NCBI GenBank assembly: GCA_035913415.1
Contig: JAMIIV010000068.1
Coordinates: 7,594-71,593 of the forward strand
From: UBA5070 sp035913415
GTDB lineage: Bacteria > Fibrobacterota > Fibrobacteria > UBA5070
DNA length: 64,000 nucleotides
Reading direction: 5' to 3'
Under the pieces are notes generated by a model. The model saw nothing but the letters and a program-made list of their open reading frames with translations, searched no databases and had not been told where the DNA came from. Shown here piece after piece: positions 27,562 to 37,063 of this stretch (the first letter of the stretch is position 1; each line of letters begins with the position of its first letter). The position numbers and the translations under genes are program-made.

Positions 27562-28477
27562 ACTTCTGGCCTATGCCGACGACTTCGCGGCGCTGTTCTG
27601 CGCGACGGCTCGCCAGACCCTCAAGGTGGCCCTGGGCCGCACCTGCATGGTCCAGCCCGGCGAACGACTTCCCGGTCTGCCCGCGGCGTCGGAAATTTCC
27701 CTCTCCATGGGGCTCAAGGACGGTGGCGAAGGCCGCATCCTGATCCTGATGGACCGCGCCACGGCCGCGGTTCTCTGCGACCTCATGATGATGGGGGACG
27801 GCAATTCCCCCTGGACCGACGAACACCGCGACGCCCTCCAGGAACTGGGAAACCAGATGGCCGGGGCGCTTTCCACGGGCCAGACCGAACGTTGGGGCCA
27901 GCGGATGCATTTCGTGGCCGCCGTCGAGAACGGCGAGCCTCCGGCCGAGGCCGCCAGCTATCCGGTGGCCATCGAGTTGCAGGGACTTCCCACCCGCGAG
28001 GTCGTGTTGTGCGTCGAGCGCCGCCTGCAGTCGTCCTTCCAGCGTCTGGACGAAGAACGCAGTTCGCGCAGCGAATTCCCCCGCGGAGACGATTTCCGGG
28101 AAGGTGTGGATGCTCCCCCCGTGGCCCGGCCTCCGGTGCGCTCGGGCGAGCCGGCTCCGTTCGAACGCGAGGTCCCGCCCTCGTCCGCCCCCCAGACCAT
28201 CATGATCGATTCCCGCGATCCTCCGGTCCAGCGCCTCCTGGACGTGCCCATCGATGTCCAGATCGAACTGGGGCAGACCGAACTCTCCATCCGGCGCATC
28301 CTCGAGATCGGGCCCGGCAGCATCATCGAACTCGACCGCATGGCGGGCGAGCCGGTGGATGTGGTGGTCAACGACAAGGTGATCGCGCGCGGCGAGGTGG
28401 TGGTCATCGAAGAGAACTTCGGCATCCGGATCACCCAACTGGTCGGTCCCGAAGACCGCGGCCGGCCGGCACGATGA
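27551..28477 (+). CDS. fliY: FliY-type switch protein (CheC/CheX-like domain plus FliN/SpoA domain)
   Basis: The 308-aa protein has an N-terminal CheC-family phosphatase-like domain (about 1-165). Its helix DEHRDALQELGNQMAGAL has the E..N pattern of CheY-P phosphatases. A Pro/Arg/Glu-rich linker (about 170-220) leads to a C-terminal SpoA (FliN) domain (LLDVPIDVQIELGQTELSIRRIL onward). This is the FliY layout of Bacillus, Thermotoga and spirochaetes, where it both builds the C ring and dephosphorylates CheY. The second CheC active-site helix is not obvious, so catalytic activity is uncertain. A separate single-domain fliN lies at 46199-46522. Confidence 0.85.
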   Translation: MSIELLAYADDFAALFCATARQTLKVALGRTCMVQPGERLPGLPAASEISLSMGLKDGGEGRILILMDRATAAVLCDLMMMGDGNSPWTDEHRDALQELGNQMAGALSTGQTERWGQRMHFVAAVENGEPPAEAASYPVAIELQGLPTREVVLCVERRLQSSFQRLDEERSSRSEFPRGDDFREGVDAPPVARPPVRSGEPAPFEREVPPSSAPQTIMIDSRDPPVQRLLDVPIDVQIELGQTELSIRRILEIGPGSIIELDRMAGEPVDVVVNDKVIARGEVVVIEENFGIRITQLVGPEDRGRPAR

Positions 28478-29073
28478 ACAGCCTCGCCCTTGCGCTGCTG
28501 CTGGCCTTCCAGGCTCCGGTCCCCGCCACGGTCCCGGTGCCCACCGATTCCCTCGACACGACCTACGCCGCCGTGGTACCTGCCCTTCCCGACAGCGAGT
28601 CGCAGGCCAAGCTCGAAGCGATCCAGAAGGCCTGGGATGGCGACTCCCTTGCCCGTGGGGCGGCCCCGGCCGCGCCTTCCGCAGGTTCGGCCCTGGCCCG
28701 CATCGTGGCGAGCTTGGCGGTTCTGTTGGGTCTTGCCGGTTTGGGCCTGCTTCTGCTGCGCAAGGTGCGCCAGCGCAAGTCCGACGCCGCCGGACGCTCC
28801 GGAAGCCTGCTGGATGTCCTGGAGACACGGGCCCTGGGTCAGGGCAACCACGTCACCTTGGTGCGGGTCCAGGATCGGGTGGTCGCCCTGGGGCATGGCC
28901 CCGGCGGCGTGTCCCCGCTCACCGAATTCCACGGAGCCGATGCCGCACGCATCCTCGCCGAGCTGGGTGAGGGCGCCGTCACCGTGGGCGACTTCGCCGC
29001 CACGCTGGACACCTTCCTGGAGCGCTTCCGCAGCCATCCTGCCCGTCCCTCTTCGGGAGATCCCCAGGCATGA
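28474..29073 (+). CDS. fliO: Flagellar biosynthesis protein FliO
   Basis: FliO helps assemble the FliPQR export gate. The 199-aa protein has a signal-peptide-like N terminus and a transmembrane helix at about residues 71-90 (ALARIVASLAVLLGLAGLGLL ends there). A basic stop (RKVRQRK) is followed by the cytoplasmic FliO domain (LLDVLETRALGQGNHVTLVRV). Sequence is weakly conserved, as usual for FliO. Position between fliY and fliP, with ATGA overlaps at both ends, makes the call. Confidence 0.85.
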   Translation: MNSLALALLLAFQAPVPATVPVPTDSLDTTYAAVVPALPDSESQAKLEAIQKAWDGDSLARGAAPAAPSAGSALARIVASLAVLLGLAGLGLLLLRKVRQRKSDAAGRSGSLLDVLETRALGQGNHVTLVRVQDRVVALGHGPGGVSPLTEFHGADAARILAELGEGAVTVGDFAATLDTFLERFRSHPARPSSGDPQA

Positions 29074-29822
29074 GTTCGCGTCGGTGGTTCTGGTTCGCCT
29101 TGGTGCTGCTGGCGGGACTTTTCCTGGTCTCGCCGGCAGACGCGCAGGTCCTTCCCAAGGTCGTGGTCGGGGTGGATCAGGCGCGTTCGCCCCAGGAAGC
29201 CTCGGTGACCTTCCAGGTGGTGTTCCTCATCACCATCCTGTCGCTGGCGCCGGGCATCCTGATGATGATGACACCGTTCACGCGCATCGTGGTGGTGCTG
29301 GGATTCCTCAAGAAGGCGCTGGGCGCCCAGACCACCCCTCCCAACCAGATCGTGGTGGGTCTGGCGTTGTTCCTCACCTGGTTTGTGATGCAACCCCAGA
29401 TCGACCAGATCAACCGCACGGCGCTGCAGCCCTACCTGGCCGAAGAGATCGGGTACAAGGATGCCCTGGACAGCGCCATGAAGCCCATGCGGACCTTCAT
29501 GCTGCGCCAATGCGGCGAGAACGAGCTGGCGGTGATGGTGCGCGCCTCCAGGTCGCCTCGCCCCGCCACGGTCGACGACATCCCCAACGCGGTGCTCATT
29601 CCCGCCTACGTCCTGTCCGAACTCAAGACCGCCTTCATCATCGGATTCCTCGTCTACCTGCCGTTTTTGGTCATCGACATGGTCGTGGCCTCGGTGCTCA
29701 TGAGTTTGGGCATGATGATGTTGCCTCCCGTGATGGTGAGCCTTCCCCTCAAACTCATCCTGTTCGTCATGGTCGATGGCTGGACCCTGATCACCCAGGG
29801 TCTGGTCACGAGTTTCCGGTAA
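29070..29822 (+). CDS. fliP: Flagellar export gate protein FliP
   Basis: FliP forms the pentameric core of the export gate. The 250-aa protein has a signal peptide, then MMTPFTRIVVVLGFLKKALG, VLSELKTAFIIGFLVYLPF and LGMMMLPPVMVSLPLKLILF, all highly conserved family blocks. It starts with ATG overlapping the fliO stop (ATGA). Length is normal. Confidence 0.97.
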   Translation: MSSRRWFWFALVLLAGLFLVSPADAQVLPKVVVGVDQARSPQEASVTFQVVFLITILSLAPGILMMMTPFTRIVVVLGFLKKALGAQTTPPNQIVVGLALFLTWFVMQPQIDQINRTALQPYLAEEIGYKDALDSAMKPMRTFMLRQCGENELAVMVRASRSPRPATVDDIPNAVLIPAYVLSELKTAFIIGFLVYLPFLVIDMVVASVLMSLGMMMLPPVMVSLPLKLILFVMVDGWTLITQGLVTSFR

Positions 29823-29828
29823 CCGCCC

Positions 29829-30098
29829 GTGTCGGAAGCCCTCATCATCCAGATCGTGCGCGAGACCCTCTGGCTTTCGCTTCTGCTGTGCGCTCCCGTG
29901 CTGCTGGTCACCCTGGTGGTCGGTCTGATCATCTCGATCTTCCAGGCGGCCACCCAGATTTCGGAGATGACCCTCACGTTCATTCCCAAGCTGCTGGTGG
30001 CGGGGGCGGTCATGATCTTCACCTTCCCCTGGATGCTCCACCAGTTCCGCGACTTCTTCGTCCACATGATCACGCTGTTCCGTCAGGTCCACGCGTGA
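29829..30098 (+). CDS. fliQ: Flagellar export gate protein FliQ
   Basis: This 89-aa protein has two transmembrane helices, with LVVGLIISIFQAATQI and MTLTFIPKLL, the FliQ hallmark. GTG is the start, six bases after fliP. Its stop overlaps the fliR GTG (GTGA). Confidence 0.95.
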   Translation: MSEALIIQIVRETLWLSLLLCAPVLLVTLVVGLIISIFQAATQISEMTLTFIPKLLVAGAVMIFTFPWMLHQFRDFFVHMITLFRQVHA

Positions 30099-30892
30099 CC
30101 GACTCGCTCACCGCGATCACCTCGCTGTACGCGGGGCAGTTCCAGATCGGCATCCTGGTGCTGGTGCGCATTTCGGCCATGCTGGTCCCCATGCCCGTGC
30201 TGGGTTCGCAGTCGCTGCCGTTCCAGGTGCGGGTGGGGCTGGCCCTGGCGCTCACGATGATCGTCTTTCCCACCATCCCGCAGAGCGCGGTGCAACTGCC
30301 GCGCGGCACGCCCGAATTCTTCGTGATGGTCGGGCGCGAAGTGGTGACGGGGCTGCTCATCGGCTGGACCTTCGGACTCGTGTTCCAGGTGGTCGAGATC
30401 GCCGGCGCCCTCATCGATTCGCAGGCAGGCTACGCCATGGTCGAACTCTTCGACCCCATCACGGGCCAGACATCGCACCTGTTCGGACAGTTCCTGGTGG
30501 CGGTGGCCAGTGTGTCGTTCATGGTCTCGGGGGCCATGGGACGGATGGTCACGACCATCGCCGATTCCTTCGTCGCGCTGCCCTTGGATTCCACCACCTT
30601 GAGGTCGGAGCGCATCGTGCCCGTCCTGCAGCACATCATCGAGGTCGCGTTCATCACGGGGGTGCAGTTGGCCGGTCCCGTGCTGATGGCGCTTCTGATG
30701 GTCACGGTGGTCATGGCGGTGGTCTCGCGCATCATGCCGGCCATGAACGCCTGGATGCTGGCCATGCCCATCCAGATCGCCGTGGCATGCGGTGTCACGG
30801 CGGCGGGTCTGCCCTGGATGATGCACGTCTTCGGAAGCTGGGAGACCCAGGTCTTCCACACGGTGGACAGCCTGCTGTCGGCCATGGGATGA
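30095..30892 (+). CDS. fliR: Flagellar export gate protein FliR
   Basis: The 265-aa membrane protein completes the FliPQR gate. It has about six hydrophobic segments, with FVMVGREVVTGLLIGWTFGL and IAGALIDSQAGYAM, the conserved FliR core. GTG at 30095 overlaps the fliQ stop. In some clostridia FliR is fused to FlhB; here the two are separate, with nine bases between them. Confidence 0.95.
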   Translation: MTDSLTAITSLYAGQFQIGILVLVRISAMLVPMPVLGSQSLPFQVRVGLALALTMIVFPTIPQSAVQLPRGTPEFFVMVGREVVTGLLIGWTFGLVFQVVEIAGALIDSQAGYAMVELFDPITGQTSHLFGQFLVAVASVSFMVSGAMGRMVTTIADSFVALPLDSTTLRSERIVPVLQHIIEVAFITGVQLAGPVLMALLMVTVVMAVVSRIMPAMNAWMLAMPIQIAVACGVTAAGLPWMMHVFGSWETQVFHTVDSLLSAMG

Positions 30893-30901
30893 TGGTGGAC
30901 C

Positions 30902-33601
30902 ATGGCTGACGAGGAGAAGAGCGAAGAACCCACCGGCAAACGGCTCGACGAGGCCCGCAACAAAGGCAACGTCGCCAAGTCCAACGACCTCAACCAGGGA
31001 CTCACCCTGGTGGTGGGCGTGCTGGCGCTCTCGACGTTCGGCCGTCAGGCCGTGACGGGCATGGAAGAGGTGATGGTGGAATGCTTCCGGGCCATCCCCG
31101 ACTGGAGGCCAGGTAGCGACGGTCTCCAGGCCTGGCTGCTTCCCGGGGCTCTCCATATCCTGTCCTTGATCGCACCGGTGAGCCTGTCCATCCTGGTTGT
31201 GGCCCTGGTGGCGGGAGCGGCGATGTCCGGACTGCTGTTCACCACCGAGGTTCTGGCGCCCGACTTCAGCAAGGTGTTCAGTCCCGCGGCGCTGGCCAAG
31301 TTCGTTTCCCTCGAAACCTGGATCGAGCTGGTCAAGAATGCCATCAAGATGGCCCTGGTGGGTCTGATCGGGGTGTGGACGGTCTGGCCACACCGCGGCG
31401 CGTTCCTGGAAATGGCCGCCTGGCCCCTGGAGATGCAGGTGAACTTCACGGTGGACCTCGCCCTCGACGCCGCGATGCGCATGGCCCTGCTGCTGCTGCT
31501 GGTGGGGATCGCCGACTACTTCTGGCGCCGGCGCAAGCGCAACACCGAATTGAAGATGAGCAAACAGGAGGTCAAGGACGAAGCGCGGCAGAGCGAAGGC
31601 GATCCCAACGTGAAGGGAAAGATCCGCCAATTGCGCCGGGCGATGTACCGTAGATTCATGATGCAGGAGGTTCCCAAGGCCACCGTGGTGGTCACCAACC
31701 CCACGCACTTCGCGGTCGCCCTGCGGTACCGGCAGGGGGTCGACCGCGCCCCCACCGTGGTGGCCAAAGGCGCCGACCACATGGCGGCGCGAATCCGCCA
31801 GATCGCCGGGGAATCCGGCGTTCCCATCGTCGAAAATCCGCCTCTGGCCCGAGCCCTGCACGCCCAAGTGGAACCCGGCGACGAGGTCCCTGCCGACCTG
31901 TACGCCGCCGTGGCCGAGCTTCTGGCCGTGGTCATGGGCATGGCGCGCGGGCGTCCGGTGCCGATGGCGCCCCGTGCGGTCGTGGTGTTGTTGCTGCTGT
32001 TGATCCTGCCGCTGGCTTCGTGTTCCATCTTCGACGAACCCGCCGAAAAAGGCCCCGAAGCCACCCTGCACTTCTCGGACGGTTCGGGATCCTACCGCGG
32101 CGGCGAGATCGTGGTGCGGGCCATGCTGTCCAAGTGCGGCAGCGACCCCACGCGCCTGTCGTGGAGCACCGGTCGGGCCCTCGTCCTCAGCCGCGGACAG
32201 GTTCTGTCCGCGGAAGGCGAGATCGTCATGGATTCCCTGGTGCTGCGCTGGGACAGCCTGCCCCCGTCCCCCGACACCCTGACGGGACCGCGCGACACCC
32301 TCGTCTACCGCCTCGACGGTGCCTCGTTGGCCTCGGCGGTCCTGCCCATGGGCAACATCCTTCCCCGTCTGGATTCCGTCCAGGCCGGTCGGGGACTGGA
32401 TTCCTCGTCGTTGCGCTCGGTGCCCCTGCACGGGGATACCATCCTGGTGGCGGTCCGGCCGGGGGAATTCGCCTACATCCGCCTGCGCACCACCGATCCC
32501 GATCGCAACTATCCGGCGCAGGTGCGGCTTGGATTGCCCTTGACGTTTTCTTCCGGCGGCAGTCTCGACCGCCGCAACGGCGATCCGGGGGATTCGGTGC
32601 TGCTGTGGAGATCGCCCTCGTCGCTGTTCGACACCACCGTGGCCTGCACCCTCATGGATGGCCAGGGACAGGGGCGCCGCCGCTGGTTGATGCGCCTGTC
32701 CACCTACGAGGAACGCGGCTCCGTTTGGGTGGGGCTGCACTCCGACCTCGCCAAGTTCGGGATCTCCCAGGGTGGTCGGTTGGTCGAGGTGGCCCGCCTG
32801 CAAGGTTTCCGCGACGTCTCGGGAATGGACATCGACCCCGCCCGCGAAGGCGGCACCATGGTCGTCGCCGACCATGTCCTGGGTGCTCTGCGCAAATACA
32901 CCTCCGAAGGGCTTGCCAGGACGGTGTCGGCCACGGTGCGCCGCCCCAGGGCCGTGGGTTGCGACGCCGACGGGGGCTTCTGCTGGGTGGGGGATGAAGA
33001 TTCCGCGGGACGCGGCCTGCTGCGGGCCCAGGATGGCGCGAGCACGGAGTTCCGCTCCCTGCCGGCAGGCATCACGGCCCTGGCCGTCGAACAAGGCGGC
33101 ACCCGTCGGGCCTGGTTCGCCTCCCTCGACAGCGGATTCCTGGGACGCACCACCTCGGGTGTCCTCGATTCCCTCCTGCGGGGCGTCTTCCGCCGCGTGA
33201 AAAGCATCAGTTGGGACGATTCCGCGCGGCTTCTGTGGGTGGCCGACGAAGGTGCGGGCCAGGTCGTGGCCCTCGATTCCGCCTTCCGCCAGGTGCGGCG
33301 CATCTCGGGTCTTTCACGGCCCGGTGCGGTCAGCGCCGGGGGCGGGCGCGTGTGGGTCGCCGAGACCGGAGCCGGCACCGTGCGGTTGTACGGCTCCGAC
33401 GGCACGTTGCGGCGCACCCACTCCGGATTCGCAGGCCCCCAGGCGATCGTGATCCTGCCGCACAAACCCGACCTCGCCTGGGTGGCCGACACCGAAAACG
33501 GCCGGCTGGTCCTGGTGTCGTCGGATTCCGTCGTGGCCTCCACCGCGGGCCAGGGAATGGGGCGCCCCAGCTTGCTGGCCGTGCACCGGGGGGCTCCTTG
33601 A
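30902..33601 (+). CDS. flhB: FlhB fused in frame to a lipoprotein-type beta-propeller
   Basis: Residues 1-350 are a normal FlhB, the export-specificity switch: EEKSEEPTGKRLDEAR at the start, four hydrophobic helices, and the autocleavage motif NPTH at 266-269. No stop codon follows. The frame runs on through MAPRAVVVLLLLLILPLASC (residues 355-374), a complete lipoprotein signal with lipobox LASC. The remaining ~525 residues end in repeats such as LWVADEGAGQVVALD and VWVAETGAGTVRLYG, a YVTN/NHL-like propeller. Neither alternative frame has a nearby stop at the joint, so a simple one-base frameshift does not explain it. The second protein may instead start at ATG 31964. The final TGA overlaps the flhA TTG. 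Confidence 0.85.
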   Translation: MADEEKSEEPTGKRLDEARNKGNVAKSNDLNQGLTLVVGVLALSTFGRQAVTGMEEVMVECFRAIPDWRPGSDGLQAWLLPGALHILSLIAPVSLSILVVALVAGAAMSGLLFTTEVLAPDFSKVFSPAALAKFVSLETWIELVKNAIKMALVGLIGVWTVWPHRGAFLEMAAWPLEMQVNFTVDLALDAAMRMALLLLLVGIADYFWRRRKRNTELKMSKQEVKDEARQSEGDPNVKGKIRQLRRAMYRRFMMQEVPKATVVVTNPTHFAVALRYRQGVDRAPTVVAKGADHMAARIRQIAGESGVPIVENPPLARALHAQVEPGDEVPADLYAAVAELLAVVMGMARGRPVPMAPRAVVVLLLLLILPLASCSIFDEPAEKGPEATLHFSDGSGSYRGGEIVVRAMLSKCGSDPTRLSWSTGRALVLSRGQVLSAEGEIVMDSLVLRWDSLPPSPDTLTGPRDTLVYRLDGASLASAVLPMGNILPRLDSVQAGRGLDSSSLRSVPLHGDTILVAVRPGEFAYIRLRTTDPDRNYPAQVRLGLPLTFSSGGSLDRRNGDPGDSVLLWRSPSSLFDTTVACTLMDGQGQGRRRWLMRLSTYEERGSVWVGLHSDLAKFGISQGGRLVEVARLQGFRDVSGMDIDPAREGGTMVVADHVLGALRKYTSEGLARTVSATVRRPRAVGCDADGGFCWVGDEDSAGRGLLRAQDGASTEFRSLPAGITALAVEQGGTRRAWFASLDSGFLGRTTSGVLDSLLRGVFRRVKSISWDDSARLLWVADEGAGQVVALDSAFRQVRRISGLSRPGAVSAGGGRVWVAETGAGTVRLYGSDGTLRRTHSGFAGPQAIVILPHKPDLAWVADTENGRLVLVSSDSVVASTAGQGMGRPSLLAVHRGAP

Positions 33602-35745
33602 GCGGGGGGAACGCCGCCGCCCGCGGCAAGGCGATGATGGAGGGGGCCGACCGCTTCTACTCCAATCCCGTCTTCCGGTTCATCGGACAGCGCCGCGACC
33701 TGATCCTGATCTTCGCGGTGATCGGCATCATCATCGTGATGCTCCTGCCGGTGCCGCCGTTCGTCCTGGACATCCTGCTTTCCACCATGATCATGCTCGC
33801 GCTGGTCATCCTGATGGTCAGCATGTTCATCGACACGGTCCTGGACTTCTCCATCTTCCCCGGCATCCTGCTGGTGATCACCCTGTTCAAGCTCGCCCTG
33901 AACGTGGCCTCCACGCGTCTGATCCTGTCCACGGGCCAAGGCGGCACCGTGATCGACGCCTTCGGCGGCTTCGTCACCGGCGGCAACATGGTGGTGGGAA
34001 CCATCATCTTCGTGATCCTGCTGGTGATCAACTTCATCGTGATCACCAAGGGTTCGGGCCGCATCGCGGAAGTGGCGGCACGCTTCACCTTGGACGCCAT
34101 GCCCGGCAAGCAGATGGCCGTCGACGCCGACCTCAACGCCGGGCTCATCGACGAGCCCGAGGCCCGCAAGCGACGCTCGGACATCACCCGCGAAGCCGAC
34201 TTCTTCGGCGCGATGGACGGTGCGAGCAAGTTCGTGCGCGGCGACGCCGTCGCGGGCATCATCATCACCCTGGTCAACATCTTCGGCGGCTTCGTGGTCG
34301 GCATGGCCATGCTCGACATGTCGGCCGTCGACAGCCTCAAGACCTTCACGCACCTGACCATCGGCGACGGCCTGGTCGGTCAGATCCCGTCCCTCATGAT
34401 CTCGACCGCCGCGGGTATCATCGTCTCGCGCGCCGCCTCCAAGGCCAACCTGGGGCGCGAAATCACCACCCAGCTCACGCAGTCCACCCCCGCGTTGTGG
34501 ATCTCCTCGACGGTGATGGCCGGCCTGGCCCTGGTGCCGGGCCTGCCCACCTTGCCCTTCCTGATCCTCGCCGGGGCCGTCGCGGCCGTGGCCTACGGCA
34601 AGGACCGCGCCCTGCGTGCCGAGGCCACCAAAGCCAGCGAGGTGCCCCGGGCGACGGCCAAGGCGCCGGAAGACGATCGCATCGAGAACTACCTGGCCAT
34701 CGACCAGATGGAGCTGGAGATCGGCTACGCCCTGATCCCCTTGGTGGACGTCAACCAGGGGGGCGACCTCCTGGAGCGCATCACCCTGCTGCGCCGCCAG
34801 TGCGCCACCGAACTGGGGATCATCGTCCCGCCCATCCGCATCCGCGACAACATCCTGTTGCAGCCAGCCCAATATGTGGTGCGGATCAAGGGTGTGCAGA
34901 TCGGCGGCGGCGAACTCATGACCGGCTGCCACCTGGCCATGGACCCCGGTACGGTGAGCCGACGTATCCAGGGCATCGCCACGCGCGAACCCGCCTTCGG
35001 ATTGCCTGCCTTGTGGATCACCGAGTCGCAGAAGGAAGCCGCCGAGCTGGCGGGGTATACGGTGGTCGAACTCCCTGCCGTGCTGGCCACCCACCTGACG
35101 GAGGTCATCCGCGCCCACGCCCACGAGATTCTCACCCGCCAGGACGTCAAGACGCTGATCGACAATGTGCGGAGCACCCACCAGACCGTGGTCGAGGAAC
35201 TCATCCCGTCGTTGCTCGCCTACGGCGAGGTCCAGAAGGTCCTCGAGAACCTCCTGCGCGAGCGCGTCAGCATCCGCGACCTCCCCACCATCCTCGAGGC
35301 CCTGGCCGATTCCGCCCGCCACAACCGCGAATCGGTGCATCTCACCGAAGCCGTGCGGTTGTCGCTTTCGCGTTCCATCTGCTCGGCCTTGACGGATTCG
35401 ACGGGTGTGCTCCCGGTGCTCACGCTCGAGCCCGGGCTCGAACAACTCATGGAAGCCTCGGTGCAGCAGACCGACCGTGGTCCGCGTCTGATGGTGCGCC
35501 CCGAGATCGTCGGGCGCTTGTTCGATTCGGTGCGCCCTCTGGTCGAGCGCATGGCCGCCTCGGGCGAGACACCCGTCCTGCTGTGCTCGCCGGGAATCCG
35601 CCATCAGGTACGTCGCCTGGTCGAAGCCGGATTTCCCCAATTGGCGGTGCTATCTTACGCAGAGATCGTGCCCGGTGCCTCCGTCCGGTCGCGCGGCATG
35701 GTCCAGGCCCTCGAATCCGGCCGTGGGCCGGAACACGGTTCCTGA
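33598..35745 (+). CDS. flhA: Flagellar export gate protein FlhA
   Basis: FlhA is the nonameric export gate and chaperone docking ring. The protein is about 715 aa from TTG 33598, which overlaps the upstream stop (TTGA). It is 703 aa from ATG 33634, which would skip a Gly/Ala-rich leader. About eight helices are followed by the FHIPEP loop with MPGKQMAVDADLNAGLIDE and GDAVAGIIITLVNIFGG. The cytoplasmic domain includes DQMELEIGYALIPLVD and the end-part VLLCSPGIRHQVRRLVE. The overlap pattern in this operon favours the TTG. Confidence 0.95.
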   Translation: MSGGNAAARGKAMMEGADRFYSNPVFRFIGQRRDLILIFAVIGIIIVMLLPVPPFVLDILLSTMIMLALVILMVSMFIDTVLDFSIFPGILLVITLFKLALNVASTRLILSTGQGGTVIDAFGGFVTGGNMVVGTIIFVILLVINFIVITKGSGRIAEVAARFTLDAMPGKQMAVDADLNAGLIDEPEARKRRSDITREADFFGAMDGASKFVRGDAVAGIIITLVNIFGGFVVGMAMLDMSAVDSLKTFTHLTIGDGLVGQIPSLMISTAAGIIVSRAASKANLGREITTQLTQSTPALWISSTVMAGLALVPGLPTLPFLILAGAVAAVAYGKDRALRAEATKASEVPRATAKAPEDDRIENYLAIDQMELEIGYALIPLVDVNQGGDLLERITLLRRQCATELGIIVPPIRIRDNILLQPAQYVVRIKGVQIGGGELMTGCHLAMDPGTVSRRIQGIATREPAFGLPALWITESQKEAAELAGYTVVELPAVLATHLTEVIRAHAHEILTRQDVKTLIDNVRSTHQTVVEELIPSLLAYGEVQKVLENLLRERVSIRDLPTILEALADSARHNRESVHLTEAVRLSLSRSICSALTDSTGVLPVLTLEPGLEQLMEASVQQTDRGPRLMVRPEIVGRLFDSVRPLVERMAASGETPVLLCSPGIRHQVRRLVEAGFPQLAVLSYAEIVPGASVRSRGMVQALESGRGPEHGS

Positions 35746-35754
35746 GGTCCCACG

Positions 35755-37056
35755 TTGCGCATCCGCAAGTTCCAGGCTGACACCATGCGTGAAGCCCTTC
35801 TCCAGGTCAAGGAGGAGATGGGGCCGGAAGCGCTCATCCTGCGCACCCAGAAGATCCGCGGAGGTCTGCTGGGAGGGGGGGAACGCTGGGAGGTCACGGC
35901 GGGTCTGGAAGACAAGTTCTTCGAGAAACCCGAACCCGTGCCGGCGGCATCACCCGCGTACGGGCCCGGTGCCCGCGCCGCGCAGGGGGGCAGCACCTCG
36001 CGTCAGAGCGTGTACACACCGCCGCCCACCGGGTCCACACCGGTATGGACCCCCGACCCCCGCCCCGCCGAGCCCGAGACGGGGCGTTTCACCCGTGAAC
36101 ACACGGCCATCAGCCGCGATGAATTGATGGCCCTCCAGAACGGCATCGAGTCGGTGCGCAAAGCTGCCGAGGCTCCCACCCAGGCCATCGCGCTGGTTCG
36201 CGAAGAGATGGGACAGTTGCGCTCGGTGGTCTCGCTCCTGGCCGACCACTGGAAGGAACAATCGGTGCTGCCCGTGTCGGCACCGGTGCTCCCGCTCTAC
36301 CAGAAGATGATGGCCTCCGACCTCGCGGAAGACTTGGCTCGTGAAGTCTGCGAGGAGGCCGCCTCGCGCCTGAAGCCAGACGTCGATTCCGGCGTGCAGG
36401 CCCGTCAGGAGGTCATGGCCTCGCTGGTGCGCCGCCTGCCGTGCGAACCGTTGCGTTTTCCGCACGGTCACCAGACCCGCGTGGTCCTGTTCGCCGGCCC
36501 CACCGGGGTGGGGAAGACCACCACGCTCATGAAACTCGCCGTCCGCCTGGCGCGCGTCGACGATGTCCGCGTGGGAGTGGTCGGCTGCGACGCCTACCGC
36601 ATCGGGGCCCAGGAGCAGATCGGCACCTTCTGCGAAGTGGCCGGTATTCCCCTGCGCACGGTCTTCACCGACGCCGATCTCGACCAGGCCTTCTCCGATC
36701 TCGCCGACTGCGAAGTCGTGTTGGTCGACACCGCGGGCCGTTCGCCCGCCAACCAGTTGCACTTCCTGGAATTGTCCACCCTCATCGAGCGCATCCGCCC
36801 CACCGACATCGTGCTGGTGCAGTCGGCCACCACCCGGTTGCGCGACATGACCGCTTCGGTGCGCGCTTACCGCGACCTCGGCCCGTCGCGATTGGTGTTC
36901 ACGAAGATCGACGAAACCGAAAGCCACGGCGGACTCTGCACCCTGGCCTGCCGCGAGCGGATTCCCGTCGCGGCGTTGTGCTTCGGGCAGGACATCCCCG
37001 ACCACATTTCCGACGCCGTGCCCGCCGAGTTGGCGCGCATGGTCCTGGGAGACTGA
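35755..37056 (+). CDS. flhF: Flagellar SRP-type GTPase FlhF
   Basis: FlhF places the flagellum at the pole. The 433-aa protein starts with TTG (MRIRKFQADTMREALLQV). A variable basic region follows, then an SRP-GTPase NG domain with G1 GPTGVGKT (248-255), VGCDAYRIGAQEQIGTF, G3 DTAGRS and G4 TKIDE. With FlhG directly downstream this suggests polar or counted flagella. Length is typical. Confidence 0.95.
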   Translation: MRIRKFQADTMREALLQVKEEMGPEALILRTQKIRGGLLGGGERWEVTAGLEDKFFEKPEPVPAASPAYGPGARAAQGGSTSRQSVYTPPPTGSTPVWTPDPRPAEPETGRFTREHTAISRDELMALQNGIESVRKAAEAPTQAIALVREEMGQLRSVVSLLADHWKEQSVLPVSAPVLPLYQKMMASDLAEDLAREVCEEAASRLKPDVDSGVQARQEVMASLVRRLPCEPLRFPHGHQTRVVLFAGPTGVGKTTTLMKLAVRLARVDDVRVGVVGCDAYRIGAQEQIGTFCEVAGIPLRTVFTDADLDQAFSDLADCEVVLVDTAGRSPANQLHFLELSTLIERIRPTDIVLVQSATTRLRDMTASVRAYRDLGPSRLVFTKIDETESHGGLCTLACRERIPVAALCFGQDIPDHISDAVPAELARMVLGD

Positions 37057-37063
37057 CGCCGGA

